A stretch of DNA of 33,020 bases, taken from the NCBI GenBank assembly GCA_948469885.1, contig CAOKMT010000021.1, positions 1 through 33,020 of the forward strand, written 5' to 3'. The translations under genes were made by a program, and so were the position numbers. Within the stretch, counting starts at the first letter, position 1. The number at the start of each line of letters is the position of its first letter. Positions 24,360 to 32,966 of the stretch are shown one piece after another. This DNA comes from an uncultured Sporosarcina sp. (GTDB lineage Bacteria > Bacillota > Bacilli > Bacillales_A > Planococcaceae). The notes under the pieces are model-generated. The model searched no databases. It saw nothing but the letters and a program-made list of their open reading frames with translations, and was not told the DNA's origin.

Positions 24360-25271
24360 TCACTGTCCTACGTTTTCTTGAATGACTTCCATTGCGAGTG
24401 TTGGTCGATCTGTGATGAAACCGGCGGCACCAGCATTGATAAGGCTTAGCAATGCATCGCGTTCATTGACGTTTTCGAAGTAGACAGGAACATTCAATTG
24501 TGCCAAAAAGTTAATGAAGCTTTCTGTGCCGAGTGGAAAGACACCCAGTTTTTCAGGAATGCGGAATAAGTCGGTACTCGGGTTATATAAATGACCGAAT
24601 TGGCTTGTGAAGGCGGCGTACGCTTTTTTCACTTCATCTTCCCCTGCTCCGATCGCAATGCGATTTTGGGCATACAAATTAAATCGGTCAGTCTGTTCAT
24701 CATAAGGGCTGGTAATGGCAACACGATCCCAAGCACCAAGTTCTTCAATAAGTTTCCATAGTTTTGAAGGCATTAAACTGCCCTCGTAAGTATGGGGGGA
24801 ATCTATCATATGAATACAAACGAACATATGAGGGAATTTTTCAAGAAGTTCTCGAAGTGATAATAGTTTTTCCCCGTTGGCACGATAAGATTTTTCGCCA
24901 TTTTCGTCTTCGAATTGATAGCCAGCGTCCGCTTCTTTCAGTTCGCTAAGCGTAAAGTCAGCGACGCGTCCTGCAAGATTCGTCGTCTTATCAACATATT
25001 CATCGTGAAAAACGAGAACTTCTTCATCTTTGGTGAGCCGCACGTCGACTGCAAATCCGTGGACACCGAGCGAAGCAGAATGAGTAAATGCGGCAAGCGT
25101 GTTTTCAGGCGCTTCTAAAAGACCTCCCCGGTTTGCTAAAATGATTGGCTTATCGAATGCAAGTGCTTTTTTCGCTTCACGCGGCACCGGTTTGGCGACA
25201 GCTTTTGAAGCGGCCCATGCGGCAATCCCGGCTGCTCCTACTGTAAGCGCTACTGTTGTTTTTCTTCCCAT
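24360..25271 (-). CDS. GDPD-family protein with lost catalytic residues
   Basis: A 303-residue protein with an N-terminal hydrophobic segment (about residues 5-25) and a glycerophosphodiester phosphodiesterase TIM barrel. The fold-level pattern is intact (RGGLLEAPENTLAAF, DVRLTKDEEVLVFHDE, GFITDRPTLAMEVI), but key positions have changed. The His of the HRG motif is Asn47. The metal-binding Glu of E-x-D is Ala74, leaving Asp76. The acidic and Lys residues of the E/D-x-K motif are His154 and Ile156. Only His89-Asp90 remain. The first two differ from the expected codon by one base each. It is probably inactive as a phosphodiesterase. The reading frame is fully open, so it is not an ordinary pseudogene. 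Confidence 0.85.
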   Translation of the reverse strand: MGRKTTVALTVGAAGIAAWAASKAVAKPVPREAKKALAFDKPIILANRGGLLEAPENTLAAFTHSASLGVHGFAVDVRLTKDEEVLVFHDEYVDKTTNLAGRVADFTLSELKEADAGYQFEDENGEKSYRANGEKLLSLRELLEKFPHMFVCIHMIDSPHTYEGSLMPSKLWKLIEELGAWDRVAITSPYDEQTDRFNLYAQNRIAIGAGEDEVKKAYAAFTSQFGHLYNPSTDLFRIPEKLGVFPLGTESFINFLAQLNVPVYFENVNERDALLSLINAGAAGFITDRPTLAMEVIQENVGQ

Positions 25272-25479
25272 TTAAGATCCTCCTCGTCTATATGAGACAC
25301 TGAAAAAATCATCTTATCATGTATAGTTTGTTTACGGTTGATTTCCGGTTCACTCAACGGAGCTGATCCAAAATCGGTTTTCAAACTAAACTAATGTTAG
25401 ATTTTCAGTGCCCTCTTTTAAAAAATATGTGCTTTTTTCATTATAGGGTAAAAAAGTAGTGCTGTCAGCTATGAGACGG

Positions 25480-25509
25480 TTGCAGCCCTTTTCAGTCCTA
25501 TGGTATTGT
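25480..25509 (+). promoter_or_regulatory. SigA-type extended -10 promoter for ylbG
   Basis: TTGCAG (25480-25485), 18-base spacer, TATTGT (25504-25509) preceded by TGG, giving an extended -10, 26 bases before the ylbG ATG. Confidence 0.55.
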
Positions 25510-25535
25510 AGACTGTAGGAAAAGGGGCGAAATTC

Positions 25536-25808
25536 ATGGTTGATCGACAAGGTATCATTATTTATCTTCATCATTTAAGACAAGCCAAGTCATTTCGGAA
25601 ATATGGTCACATTCACTATATATCCAGGAAAATGAAGTATATTGTCCTTTACTGTAATCAAGAAGATGTCCAAGCAGTCATGCGCCGGATTGAGCGGATT
25701 CCATCCGTGAAAAAGGTCGTGCCTTCATACCGGCCGTTTCTCAAGACGGAATATGAAAATGCTAAACCAGACAAAGCAAAAGAGTATGATTACAAGACAG
25801 GGCTTTAA
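25536..25808 (+). CDS. ylbG: YlbG family protein (UPF0298)
   Basis: A 90-residue protein with the family core IYLHHLRQAKSFRKYGHIHYISRKMKYIVLYCNQEDV and a C-terminal KAKEYDYKTGL. It is full length against B. subtilis YlbG and has no known molecular function. The ATG has AAAAGGGG 8 bases upstream. In B. subtilis ylbG directly follows ylbF; here a repeat and a GDPD-like gene separate them. Its TAA stop falls within the conserved TTTAAC terminus of repeat copy 3. Confidence 0.93.
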   Translation: MVDRQGIIIYLHHLRQAKSFRKYGHIHYISRKMKYIVLYCNQEDVQAVMRRIERIPSVKKVVPSYRPFLKTEYENAKPDKAKEYDYKTGL

Positions 25809-26031
25809 CTCGACGCAACAATGTTTGTCGCGAAAGCAGCAAAAGGTAAAATACTTTGCTGAGTGACCAACATCCTGTCGGTCTAAGCCTTCGGCGGATG
25901 ACACAGATTTTTTGAGGCGCTAAGGTGGCGGTCTAAGTTCACGACGTACTATGGTAACGGTTGCATGACCAGCACCGGGCAGGCTTCAGGCTCAAAAAAT
26001 CTAGACGCCATTACGTTGAAGCATAATTGAT
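25804..26031 (-). repeat. Structured intergenic repeat element, copy 3 (short)
   Basis: LE is at 26031 (GAAGCATAATTGAT, a degenerate palindrome) and RE at 25804 (TTTAACTCGACGCAACAA). It shares GTGACCAACATCCTGT (25861-25876) and the CTAAGCCT block with copy 2, and GTAACGGTTGCATGACC with copy 1. The stem AGATTTTTTGAG/CTCAAAAAATCT (12 bp) occupies the position of the different 9-bp stem in copy 2. CATCC...GGATG pairs within the shared block. It lacks the 3' block that copies 1 and 2 share, so it is an internally deleted version. It fills the 25809-26058 gap. Confidence 0.65.
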
Positions 26032-26058
26032 TTTTGCATTTCTTATTGTGAGGTGTAA

Positions 26059-27498
26059 ATGTTGAGATTTATCGTGAGGAGTCTGCTGCTCCTTATACTC
26101 GTCAACGGTTTGTTGCTCTACATGCATTATAATGAGGCGGGCAATGCAACAGTGCCTAGCGAAACGCAATCGACATATGTGCAAGAAATCGAAGTGACCA
26201 ATCGTTCGGACGCTCTATATGTCCAACATCATTTCACCGGTTTGTCTGATGCGAGGCATGAAATCGTTTGGCCTGAAGAGAGTATTGAACGCTCTTGCTA
26301 CATGGAGGATCGCTCGTTATGTTCTCGTTTGAATGAGGAAGCGACTGCATTTGTCGAAGGAGATGCTGGGCGTCAATCGATCATGTACGTTATTCCGAAA
26401 GCCGAACCGATGCACCATGCCGTCTTATTTGAAAATATTTTTGCTACTGTCGACCATTCGTGGGCTAACTCTACGTTGTTCCACATGACAGATGAAATGA
26501 AGCTTGGCGGTTTATGGGTGAATGGTTTAGAATTGATCGGTAATCAAAAGATGGATTTAGTCGATTATTCTCTTTTTCGTGGAAAGGGTGCATTGACGGA
26601 TTTGTATTGGCAGGAAAAAGAACAGCCGCTAGCCTATCAAGGTGAGCGCTTGACAGTGTTCGGTTCAGGTGTGGATGCAACTATACTGAAAGAAGCGGAT
26701 GTTGCATTGGCTAAAGTCGAGCTCCCTTACTCGACGATTGTTTTGACCAGTACTGAATCACCAATTTATTCTAATCGCTTCGCTATATTGCATCCGAAAG
26801 ACTTTGAAAAAGGGGCGGATACCTTTCTTATCAATAGTTTGTCCGACCGATTATTACTTTCGGAAGACAATCCGGTGCTTGCGGAAGTGATCGCTTCGCT
26901 TTTCAGTGAGAAAGCAGTTGGCACAGAAAAATCCCGAAAAATGTATGAAATGCTCAATCAACATTTAAAAGAGAGTGAGCGAAGCGAGCTGATCGAATTA
27001 CTTCATGATTTTGAGGGGAAACAAGTCGACGCAGCAACTTTGGATGGACTACTTAACGAAGTAACCGGCTTTGCAACGTCATTTTTTGAGAAAAATAAGC
27101 AAAGTGCGAAGATCTATCCTTTCTTGCTTGAAGACCCAAGGACAGTATACTTAGAGAGTGAAGAAAATTCCGAAATTGCAGTTATTTTGAAGGATGGTAA
27201 AACGCTTTATCCTATTACGCCGATCATGCGCCAACTCGGTTATGAAATTTCTTCGAATGAACAATCTCTTTATATTGAGAATGAAGCGAGGAAATTCAGA
27301 TTTCCGATGAAAGAACTATTCTACGTATACAATGAGCGAAGATACAATGTGAAATCTATGCCATTTGTTCAAATCGAAGATGAATTTTATTTTGAAGAAG
27401 CTGCACTTATCCGGATTTTCCTCATCAGTATTGAAAAAACGAGCGAACGGATAGATATGTCACCGATCGCGATTTTTGGAAAAGAAGGAGATGCGTAA
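26059..27498 (+). CDS. Unrecognised anchored extracytoplasmic protein
   Basis: A 479-residue protein I do not recognise as a named family. Residues 4-22 form a signal anchor. Residues 25-260 are probably beta-rich. A helical stretch (about 275-340) is followed by a C-terminal region (about 375-465) with the pattern LKDGKTLYPITPIMRQLGYE...SLYIENEARKFRF, like the copper-amine-oxidase N-terminal (stalk) domain common in Firmicute surface proteins. No catalytic motif is visible. ATG 26059 follows GAGGTG. Its stop abuts the rsmD start, so the two are co-transcribed. It is absent from this place in B. subtilis. Confidence 0.8.
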   Translation: MLRFIVRSLLLLILVNGLLLYMHYNEAGNATVPSETQSTYVQEIEVTNRSDALYVQHHFTGLSDARHEIVWPEESIERSCYMEDRSLCSRLNEEATAFVEGDAGRQSIMYVIPKAEPMHHAVLFENIFATVDHSWANSTLFHMTDEMKLGGLWVNGLELIGNQKMDLVDYSLFRGKGALTDLYWQEKEQPLAYQGERLTVFGSGVDATILKEADVALAKVELPYSTIVLTSTESPIYSNRFAILHPKDFEKGADTFLINSLSDRLLLSEDNPVLAEVIASLFSEKAVGTEKSRKMYEMLNQHLKESERSELIELLHDFEGKQVDAATLDGLLNEVTGFATSFFEKNKQSAKIYPFLLEDPRTVYLESEENSEIAVILKDGKTLYPITPIMRQLGYEISSNEQSLYIENEARKFRFPMKELFYVYNERRYNVKSMPFVQIEDEFYFEEAALIRIFLISIEKTSERIDMSPIAIFGKEGDA

Positions 27499-28543
<1,045 letters not shown>

Positions 28544-28562
28544 AACTAGCAATTTGTATTGT

Positions 28563-28640
28563 GATGAAAGCGCAGCGACAATTAATAGGTCACGTCATTA
28601 TTGGATCTACTTCATGACGCTGAAGCGAAATTAAGTATGA
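28563..28640 (+). repeat. Degenerate direct repeat after coaD
   Basis: Two related segments (about 28563-28588 and 28612-28638) share an A-T-G-A...AGCGA-AATTAA pattern with small CGC/GCG palindromes. They resemble the LE of the structured repeat family and could be solo LE remnants. The match is weak. Confidence 0.35.
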
Positions 28641-28643
28641 ATC

Positions 28644-28688
28644 AAAGGCTATCATGGGATATTATCATGATAGCCTTTCTTCTTTTTT
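28644..28688 (+). terminator. Intrinsic terminator of coaD
   Basis: AAAGGCTATCATG and CATGATAGCCTTT form a 13-bp stem, followed by a T-rich tract (TCTTCTTTTTT). Confidence 0.92.
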
Positions 28689-28705
28689 GTTGTTTGGACT
28701 GCATC

Positions 28706-29605
28706 TTATCGAAGGAGAAGAAAGAAAATCGCTGGAACGATGATGATGCTCCATAGCCTTCCCAAAATGTAAGGACGCAAGGAAATATTTGCAGACTTTG
28801 CGATGACGGTTACTTGCATGTGGATACTTAACCCATTTAAAGAGATGATCGCAGCGATGAGAAGTGGAAATATCGACAAGTTGCTGAAGTGTTCTGTCGC
28901 TGATTGTACACCTGTTGTCATCTCGAAAATCGACAAGATGAGGGTTTGCGTGATTCCTGTATCCACAGTAAAAGCCGAGGCGATGACGTTCGTCAATACA
29001 GCGCCGAGCGAAGAAAAGAAAATGACGGTCGTGGCGACGAGTATAATGACATTTGAACTTTCTTTCACGGCTTCCAAAAGCGGCATCCCTTTCGCTTTCT
29101 GAACGGGCGTGTGTAAATTGGTAGGCGAAGGTGCGTTTGTTTTTAAAAAGGCGAGTGTCATGCAAAAGAATAAAATGTTTGCGACATGGATGGCGATGAG
29201 CAACTTCCAGCCAACGCCAATATCACCAAGCAGTTCAGTCCCGATAAACCCGATAATGAACATTGGACCGGGTGCATGACAGGAAGCCAATAACAATCCG
29301 CTCTGTTTCCGTGATAATTCTCCGTTTCTTACCATTTCGGAAACAGTCACTGCACCGACGGGAAAACCTCCAAAAGAACCAAGTACATACGCTTTGAGAA
29401 AGCGTCGCCATGGCGAATTCTTTTTCGAAGAGCCAGGTATTTTTAATAGCCATTGCGTCAAAATGATATAAGGCAGTAAGTAAGGGAGCAGAGCTTTCAC
29501 AAACAGTCGGGCTCCTGTCACGGCTCCGTCATGTGCTACACCGGGCTGGATGATAAAAAGAGCGATAAGCCCCCAAACGATAACGAGGTTGACGATATTA
29601 AACAT
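28706..29605 (-). CDS. ylbJ: YlbJ-like nucleoside-recognition membrane protein
   Basis: A 299-residue membrane protein with about eight helices and Gate (nucleoside recognition) repeats: GSFGGFPVGAVTVSEMVRNGELS with SCHAPGPMFIIGFIG near residues 77-120, and an inverted second half with SIFEMTTGVQSA. B. subtilis YlbJ is a sigma-E-controlled sporulation protein in the same place and orientation, but about 400 residues, so this is a shorter homologue. The ATG at 29605 has no Shine-Dalgarno of its own; it overlaps the stop of a 13-codon ORF that does. Confidence 0.8.
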   Translation of the reverse strand: MFNIVNLVIVWGLIALFIIQPGVAHDGAVTGARLFVKALLPYLLPYIILTQWLLKIPGSSKKNSPWRRFLKAYVLGSFGGFPVGAVTVSEMVRNGELSRKQSGLLLASCHAPGPMFIIGFIGTELLGDIGVGWKLLIAIHVANILFFCMTLAFLKTNAPSPTNLHTPVQKAKGMPLLEAVKESSNVIILVATTVIFFSSLGAVLTNVIASAFTVDTGITQTLILSIFEMTTGVQSATEHFSNLSIFPLLIAAIISLNGLSIHMQVTVIAKSANISLRPYILGRLWSIIIVPAIFFLLLR

Positions 29606-29639
29606 GCAATCGTGCGTATAAAATTATTTTTTCGTACAT
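29598..29639 (-). CDS. Possible 13-residue leader peptide before ylbJ
   Basis: ATG at 29639 has GGAAGGAG 8 bases upstream and opens a 13-codon ORF (MYEKIILYARLHV). Its TAA overlaps the ylbJ start (ATGTTTAA). This layout suits stop-start reinitiation, since ylbJ lacks its own ribosome site. Alternatively the true ylbJ N-terminus lies here and a frameshift separates it. Confidence 0.45.
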   Translation of the reverse strand: MYEKIILYARLHV

Positions 29640-29782
29640 ACACTCTGCTCCTTCCGTCTTTCGAATGGCGATCGATTGTCAAAAAAGTCGGGCGATATGG
29701 AAATCATTGGCTTTTAGATTATCATCACTTTAATATATATGTGAAAAGCGTACATGCTATTAATTAAATGGAGGTGCCCCAA

Positions 29783-30829
29783 TTGAAAATGAAAAGAATT
29801 GGCACAATAGCCATTGTGTTTATCATACTTGCTGCCTTACTTGTGTACCCGTTGGATACATATATCTCTAAGCCGGGCGGCGCTTATGATCTCGCACCTC
29901 TTGTAGAAGTGGTGGGGGGCGATCAGGATGATGCCGGGACATTCAGTTTAATGACCATTTCGTTAGCGAAAGCAACACCGGCATCTTACGTACTTTCTAA
30001 GCTTTCCGACTACCGAAAACTCCTTCCTGCTAAAAATGTCCGACGTTCAGGTGAAAGTGAGAAGGAGTACAATGTGCGTCAAAAAAGATTGATGTCCGAT
30101 TCTCAGGTCAATGCAATTACCGTCGCTTATGAGAAAGCAGGTTATCCTGTCGAGTTTCAGTTTGACGGTGTGTTTGTCATGAATGTGTTGGAGGATGGGG
30201 CGTCAGATGGCATTTTGGAAGCGGGCGATAAAATCGTCGCCGTCGATGGCGTTCCGTTAAAGGAATCGAAACAATTTTTTACGATGATTGAACCGAAAGA
30301 GCTTGGGGATAAAATTGAAATGTCGGTGGAAAGGGATGATAAGTCAGTAGAAGTTGCGGTGACGGTGCAGGAAATTCCAGACGGCGACGGACAGATAGGG
30401 CTTGGTATACGATTTGAAGAAGACTGGGCGTTGAAGATGGAGCCTGAAGTTGTGTTCCATACATCAAATATCGGCGGGCCTTCCGCCGGTCTTATGTTCA
30501 CCCTTGAAATTATGGACCAATTGCTCGATGAAGATTTGACAAAAGGTTACCGAATCGCCGGAACAGGAGAGATGTTGGAAGATGGCACTGTTGGAAGGAT
30601 CGGGGGAGCCGACTTCAAAGTGGTGGCCGCTTCGCGTGCAGGAATTGAAATTTTCTTCGCGCCGGATGACGATTTGCCGGAAGAAGTGAGAGCGAAAAAT
30701 CCGGATGCCCGTACCAACTACGAAGAAGCGATGGAAATGGCAGAAAAAATCGGTACGAAAATGGAAATCGTACCGGTCAAAACAATTGATGATGCATTGG
30801 CGTATTTGAACAAATTGACACCTAAATGA
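29783..30829 (+). CDS. ylbL: PDZ / Lon-like (S16) membrane serine protease YlbL
   Basis: A 348-residue protease: an N-terminal signal anchor (about residues 5-22), a PDZ domain near residues 118-200 (FQFDGVFVMNVLEDGASDGILEAGDKIVAVDG) and a C-terminal Lon-type S16 domain. The catalytic Ser is in IGGPSAGLMF and the conserved Lys in GGADFKVVAA. YlbL-type proteases face the cell exterior. In B. subtilis YlbL (DdcP) degrades the DNA-damage division inhibitor YneA. GGAGGTG (29770-29776) sits inside the longer frame from ATG 29768, so TTG 29783 is the start. Confidence 0.93.
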   Translation: MKMKRIGTIAIVFIILAALLVYPLDTYISKPGGAYDLAPLVEVVGGDQDDAGTFSLMTISLAKATPASYVLSKLSDYRKLLPAKNVRRSGESEKEYNVRQKRLMSDSQVNAITVAYEKAGYPVEFQFDGVFVMNVLEDGASDGILEAGDKIVAVDGVPLKESKQFFTMIEPKELGDKIEMSVERDDKSVEVAVTVQEIPDGDGQIGLGIRFEEDWALKMEPEVVFHTSNIGGPSAGLMFTLEIMDQLLDEDLTKGYRIAGTGEMLEDGTVGRIGGADFKVVAASRAGIEIFFAPDDDLPEEVRAKNPDARTNYEEAMEMAEKIGTKMEIVPVKTIDDALAYLNKLTPK

Positions 30830-32050
30830 TTAAGGAATCATAATGGGTGAGGTTTTATAGTCGGCGCCGAACGGAGAATTGTTTGTCCCGTGTCCGATGC
30901 CGAGTGCATACATGTCCGCCGCGTGGATATCCATTTTTAGAGAATCATTTGAAAAGGCTGCTGCTTTGCTTACAAGAGGAAGTTTCAGCCTTTTTTTATT
31001 TTGATTCAAATATCGTTGGCCTGTATGCGTCATACCGAGAAGGCGTAAATAAGATGGTGCATTCATCACTTGGCGCATATCGTATGTGAATCCGGTAAAA
31101 ATATGGGTGAGCATCCGTTGGAGTCGGGTCCATGTGTATCTTTTAGATTTCACTTCTTCCATGAAAAGATGGAATTGATCTTGATTTGTTGCGGCACGGA
31201 AGAAAAGATTTTCGATTCCTTCGGTTATGTCCGCAATTTCAGCAAGTCGCTCGGGACCTGCTCGAAGGATTGTAAAGCGAAGCAGTGGATAAAAAGCTTG
31301 CCAACTTCCAAATGTCGCATAGTCGGCTTGCCATTTTTGTAAACATGCTTTCGCCGAGGGAGAAACGAATCCATCGACCCTATCCAAATCAAGAGATTCG
31401 AAAAAAGCTTTCCGAATGCCTGTCGCGCTTGCGATCGGGTTTCCTTCCTTGGCGTCATCAAAGTAATTGGCACCGATTCTTGGGATGGTGACCGCTTGCA
31501 TGAGAGACCCAATTTTGCTGACCGCTTGCATGTATTGGAAGCCTAATATGTTGTTTGGTTTTGTCAAATCGACGACGTCTTTTTCCGCACCGGCGGACCG
31601 GACTGCGGTTAGGTAAGCCTCGTTTAAAGCTTTTGGATAACTGACGCCTTCCTTGATGCTTGCTTTTACGGTTTGTTCGTAGGTGACGCCTGCCTGCTCG
31701 ATGAGTTCAACGCTTTTTTCGAATGGCGTAATTTTCCCGCCTTCACTGCCGAAGCAAAAAGAATGGCAATGTACACTGTCCAGTAGTCGGATCGCGCCTT
31801 CTGCAAAGGTCGGGGCATGTGCTGTGGCGAACGCATAGGGAAGTTCAAAAACTAAATCGACGCCTCCTTGCAGCGCCATATGGGTCCGCGTCCATTTATC
31901 GACAAAGGCCGGTTCGCCGCGTTGGAGGAAATTTCCGCTCATGACGGCGATGACGACGTCGGCGTCTGACGCTTTTCGCGCCTCTGTCGCATGATAGAGG
32001 TGCCCGTTATGAAACGGATTGTATTCCACAATAATTCCTGTCGCTTTCAA
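30830..32050 (-). CDS. tmcAL: tRNA(Met) cytidine acetate ligase TmcAL (YlbM)
   Basis: A 406-residue nucleotidyltransferase-like enzyme making N4-acetylcytidine at the wobble position of elongator tRNA(Met), using acetate and ATP. The N-terminal GIIVEYNPFHNGHLYH (HxGH motif) is near residues 5-20 and AVMSGNFLQRGEPAFVDKW near residue 38. These are clear YlbM/DUF795 signatures. AAAGGAG abuts an in-frame GTG at 32059 with no spacing, so TTG 32050, 8 bases on, is the start. Its stop is directly adjacent to the ylbL stop on the other strand, with no terminator between. Confidence 0.94.
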   Translation of the reverse strand: MKATGIIVEYNPFHNGHLYHATEARKASDADVVIAVMSGNFLQRGEPAFVDKWTRTHMALQGGVDLVFELPYAFATAHAPTFAEGAIRLLDSVHCHSFCFGSEGGKITPFEKSVELIEQAGVTYEQTVKASIKEGVSYPKALNEAYLTAVRSAGAEKDVVDLTKPNNILGFQYMQAVSKIGSLMQAVTIPRIGANYFDDAKEGNPIASATGIRKAFFESLDLDRVDGFVSPSAKACLQKWQADYATFGSWQAFYPLLRFTILRAGPERLAEIADITEGIENLFFRAATNQDQFHLFMEEVKSKRYTWTRLQRMLTHIFTGFTYDMRQVMNAPSYLRLLGMTHTGQRYLNQNKKRLKLPLVSKAAAFSNDSLKMDIHAADMYALGIGHGTNNSPFGADYKTSPIMIP

Positions 32051-32081
32051 AGCGTTCACTCCTTTGCTATACTATATATTA

Positions 32082-32111
32082 ATTATACTAATGTGGATGA
32101 TGATGTGACAA
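32082..32111 (-). promoter_or_regulatory. SigA promoter for tmcAL
   Basis: On the minus strand: TTGTCA (32111-32106), 18-base spacer, TATAAT (32087-32082). Confidence 0.75.
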
Positions 32112-32120
32112 GAAAATATC

Positions 32121-32149
32121 TTGACATCCCTTTTCACCCATTATATAAT
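32121..32149 (+). promoter_or_regulatory. Consensus SigA promoter for ylbN-rpmF
   Basis: TTGACA (32121-32126), 17-base spacer, TATAAT (32144-32149): a perfect consensus with ideal spacing, as expected for a strongly expressed ribosomal protein operon. Confidence 0.9.
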
Positions 32150-32176
32150 CAAGAATGTTGTCTTGAGGTGATCGAC

Positions 32177-32710
32177 ATGAAATGGTCAATCAATCAATTG
32201 CAGAGATACAGGCAAGGGGATATGCCACTTGACGAAGTGGTCAACCTTGATTCCGTCAAACGGCGGAACCCGGAAATCCGGGACATCGCGCCTCTCCATG
32301 TAACCGGAAGTTGTACGATCGGCACTAGTGATCTCACTTGTCGACTCCGGCTCGAAGGGACGATGACTTTACCTTGTGCTCGTACATGGGAAGATGTCAT
32401 ATATCCTTTCACGACCGAATCGGTTGAACGATTCAGTTGGGATGAGGAAAAGTTGGCAGCAGACGATGAAATTCATCCAGTTGTGGGTGATTTTGTTGAA
32501 GTCAGCCCCGTGTTAGAGGAGCTCGTCCTCCTTGAAGTGCCGATACAAATCTTTAGTGAAGATGCTAAAAACATGAAAACGGCTGAAGGTCAAGGTTGGT
32601 CATATGTATCTAACGAGGAGTACAATGCTCGGCTCCAAGAAGAGAAATCTAAAGTGGATCCGAGGCTTGCCGGACTGGCAAACTTTTTCGGCAAAAAAGA
32701 AGAATCATGA
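32177..32710 (+). CDS. ylbN: YlbN / YceD family protein (DUF177)
   Basis: A 177-residue acidic protein of the DUF177/YceD family, which nearly always precedes rpmF. The core [20 protein letters not shown] has the two conserved Cys positions (near residues 53 and 64), and [11 protein letters not shown] is the typical C-terminal tail. Its role is not settled; links to ribosome or 23S rRNA biogenesis are proposed for the family. ATG 32177 follows GAGGTGAT. It is 22 bases upstream of rpmF. Confidence 0.93.
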   Translation: MKWSINQLQRYRQGDMPLDEVVNLDSVKRRNPEIRDIAPLHVTGSCTIGTSDLTCRLRLEGTMTLPCARTWEDVIYPFTTESVERFSWDEEKLAADDEIHPVVGDFVEVSPVLEELVLLEVPIQIFSEDAKNMKTAEGQGWSYVSNEEYNARLQEEKSKVDPRLAGLANFFGKKEES

Positions 32711-32732
32711 TTCGTTTAAGGAGGTGCTCGAG

Positions 32733-32906
32733 ATGGCTGTACCAAAAAGAAGAACGTCTAAAACAGTTACAAAAAAACGCCGTACACACTTCAAATTACA
32801 AGTACCAGGAATGGCTACATGTGATAACTGTGGTGAATTGAAATTGGCTCACCGCATTTGTAAATCATGCGGACACTACAAAGGAAAAGAAATCGTAGGC
32901 GAATAA
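32733..32906 (+). CDS. rpmF: 50S ribosomal protein L32
   Basis: A 57-residue, strongly basic L32 ([21 protein letters not shown]). It retains both cysteine pairs (CDNC and CKSC), making it the zinc-binding (C+) form. AAGGAGGTG is 8 bases from ATG. It is the final gene of the ylbN-rpmF operon. Confidence 0.98.
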   Translation: MAVPKRRTSKTVTKKRRTHFKLQVPGMATCDNCGELKLAHRICKSCGHYKGKEIVGE

Positions 32907-32922
32907 TCAAGATTTGTCTACC

Positions 32923-32966
32923 AAAAGGCTACCGTGAGACCATGGCTCTCGGTGGCCTTTTTTTAT
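32923..32966 (+). terminator. Intrinsic terminator of rpmF
   Basis: AAGGC-T-ACCG-T-GAG pairs with CTC-T-CGGT-G-GCCTT (two mismatches), then seven T. The remaining bases to 33020 contain nothing I can identify. Confidence 0.88.

Noticed and set aside
25386-25574. 62-codon minus-strand frame upstream of ylbG
   Set aside because: It overlaps the ylbG promoter and start, and has no family resemblance or ribosome site.
23952-26031. CRISPR array, riboswitch or tRNA in the structured gaps
   Set aside because: There are no evenly spaced short direct repeats, no known riboswitch core I can recognise and no tRNA cloverleaf; the shared blocks are better explained as dispersed copies of one element.
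28544-29605. Sigma-E promoter for ylbJ
   Set aside because: ylbJ is sigma-E dependent in B. subtilis, but I found no convincing -35/-10 pair upstream of the start at 29605 or the leader at 29639.
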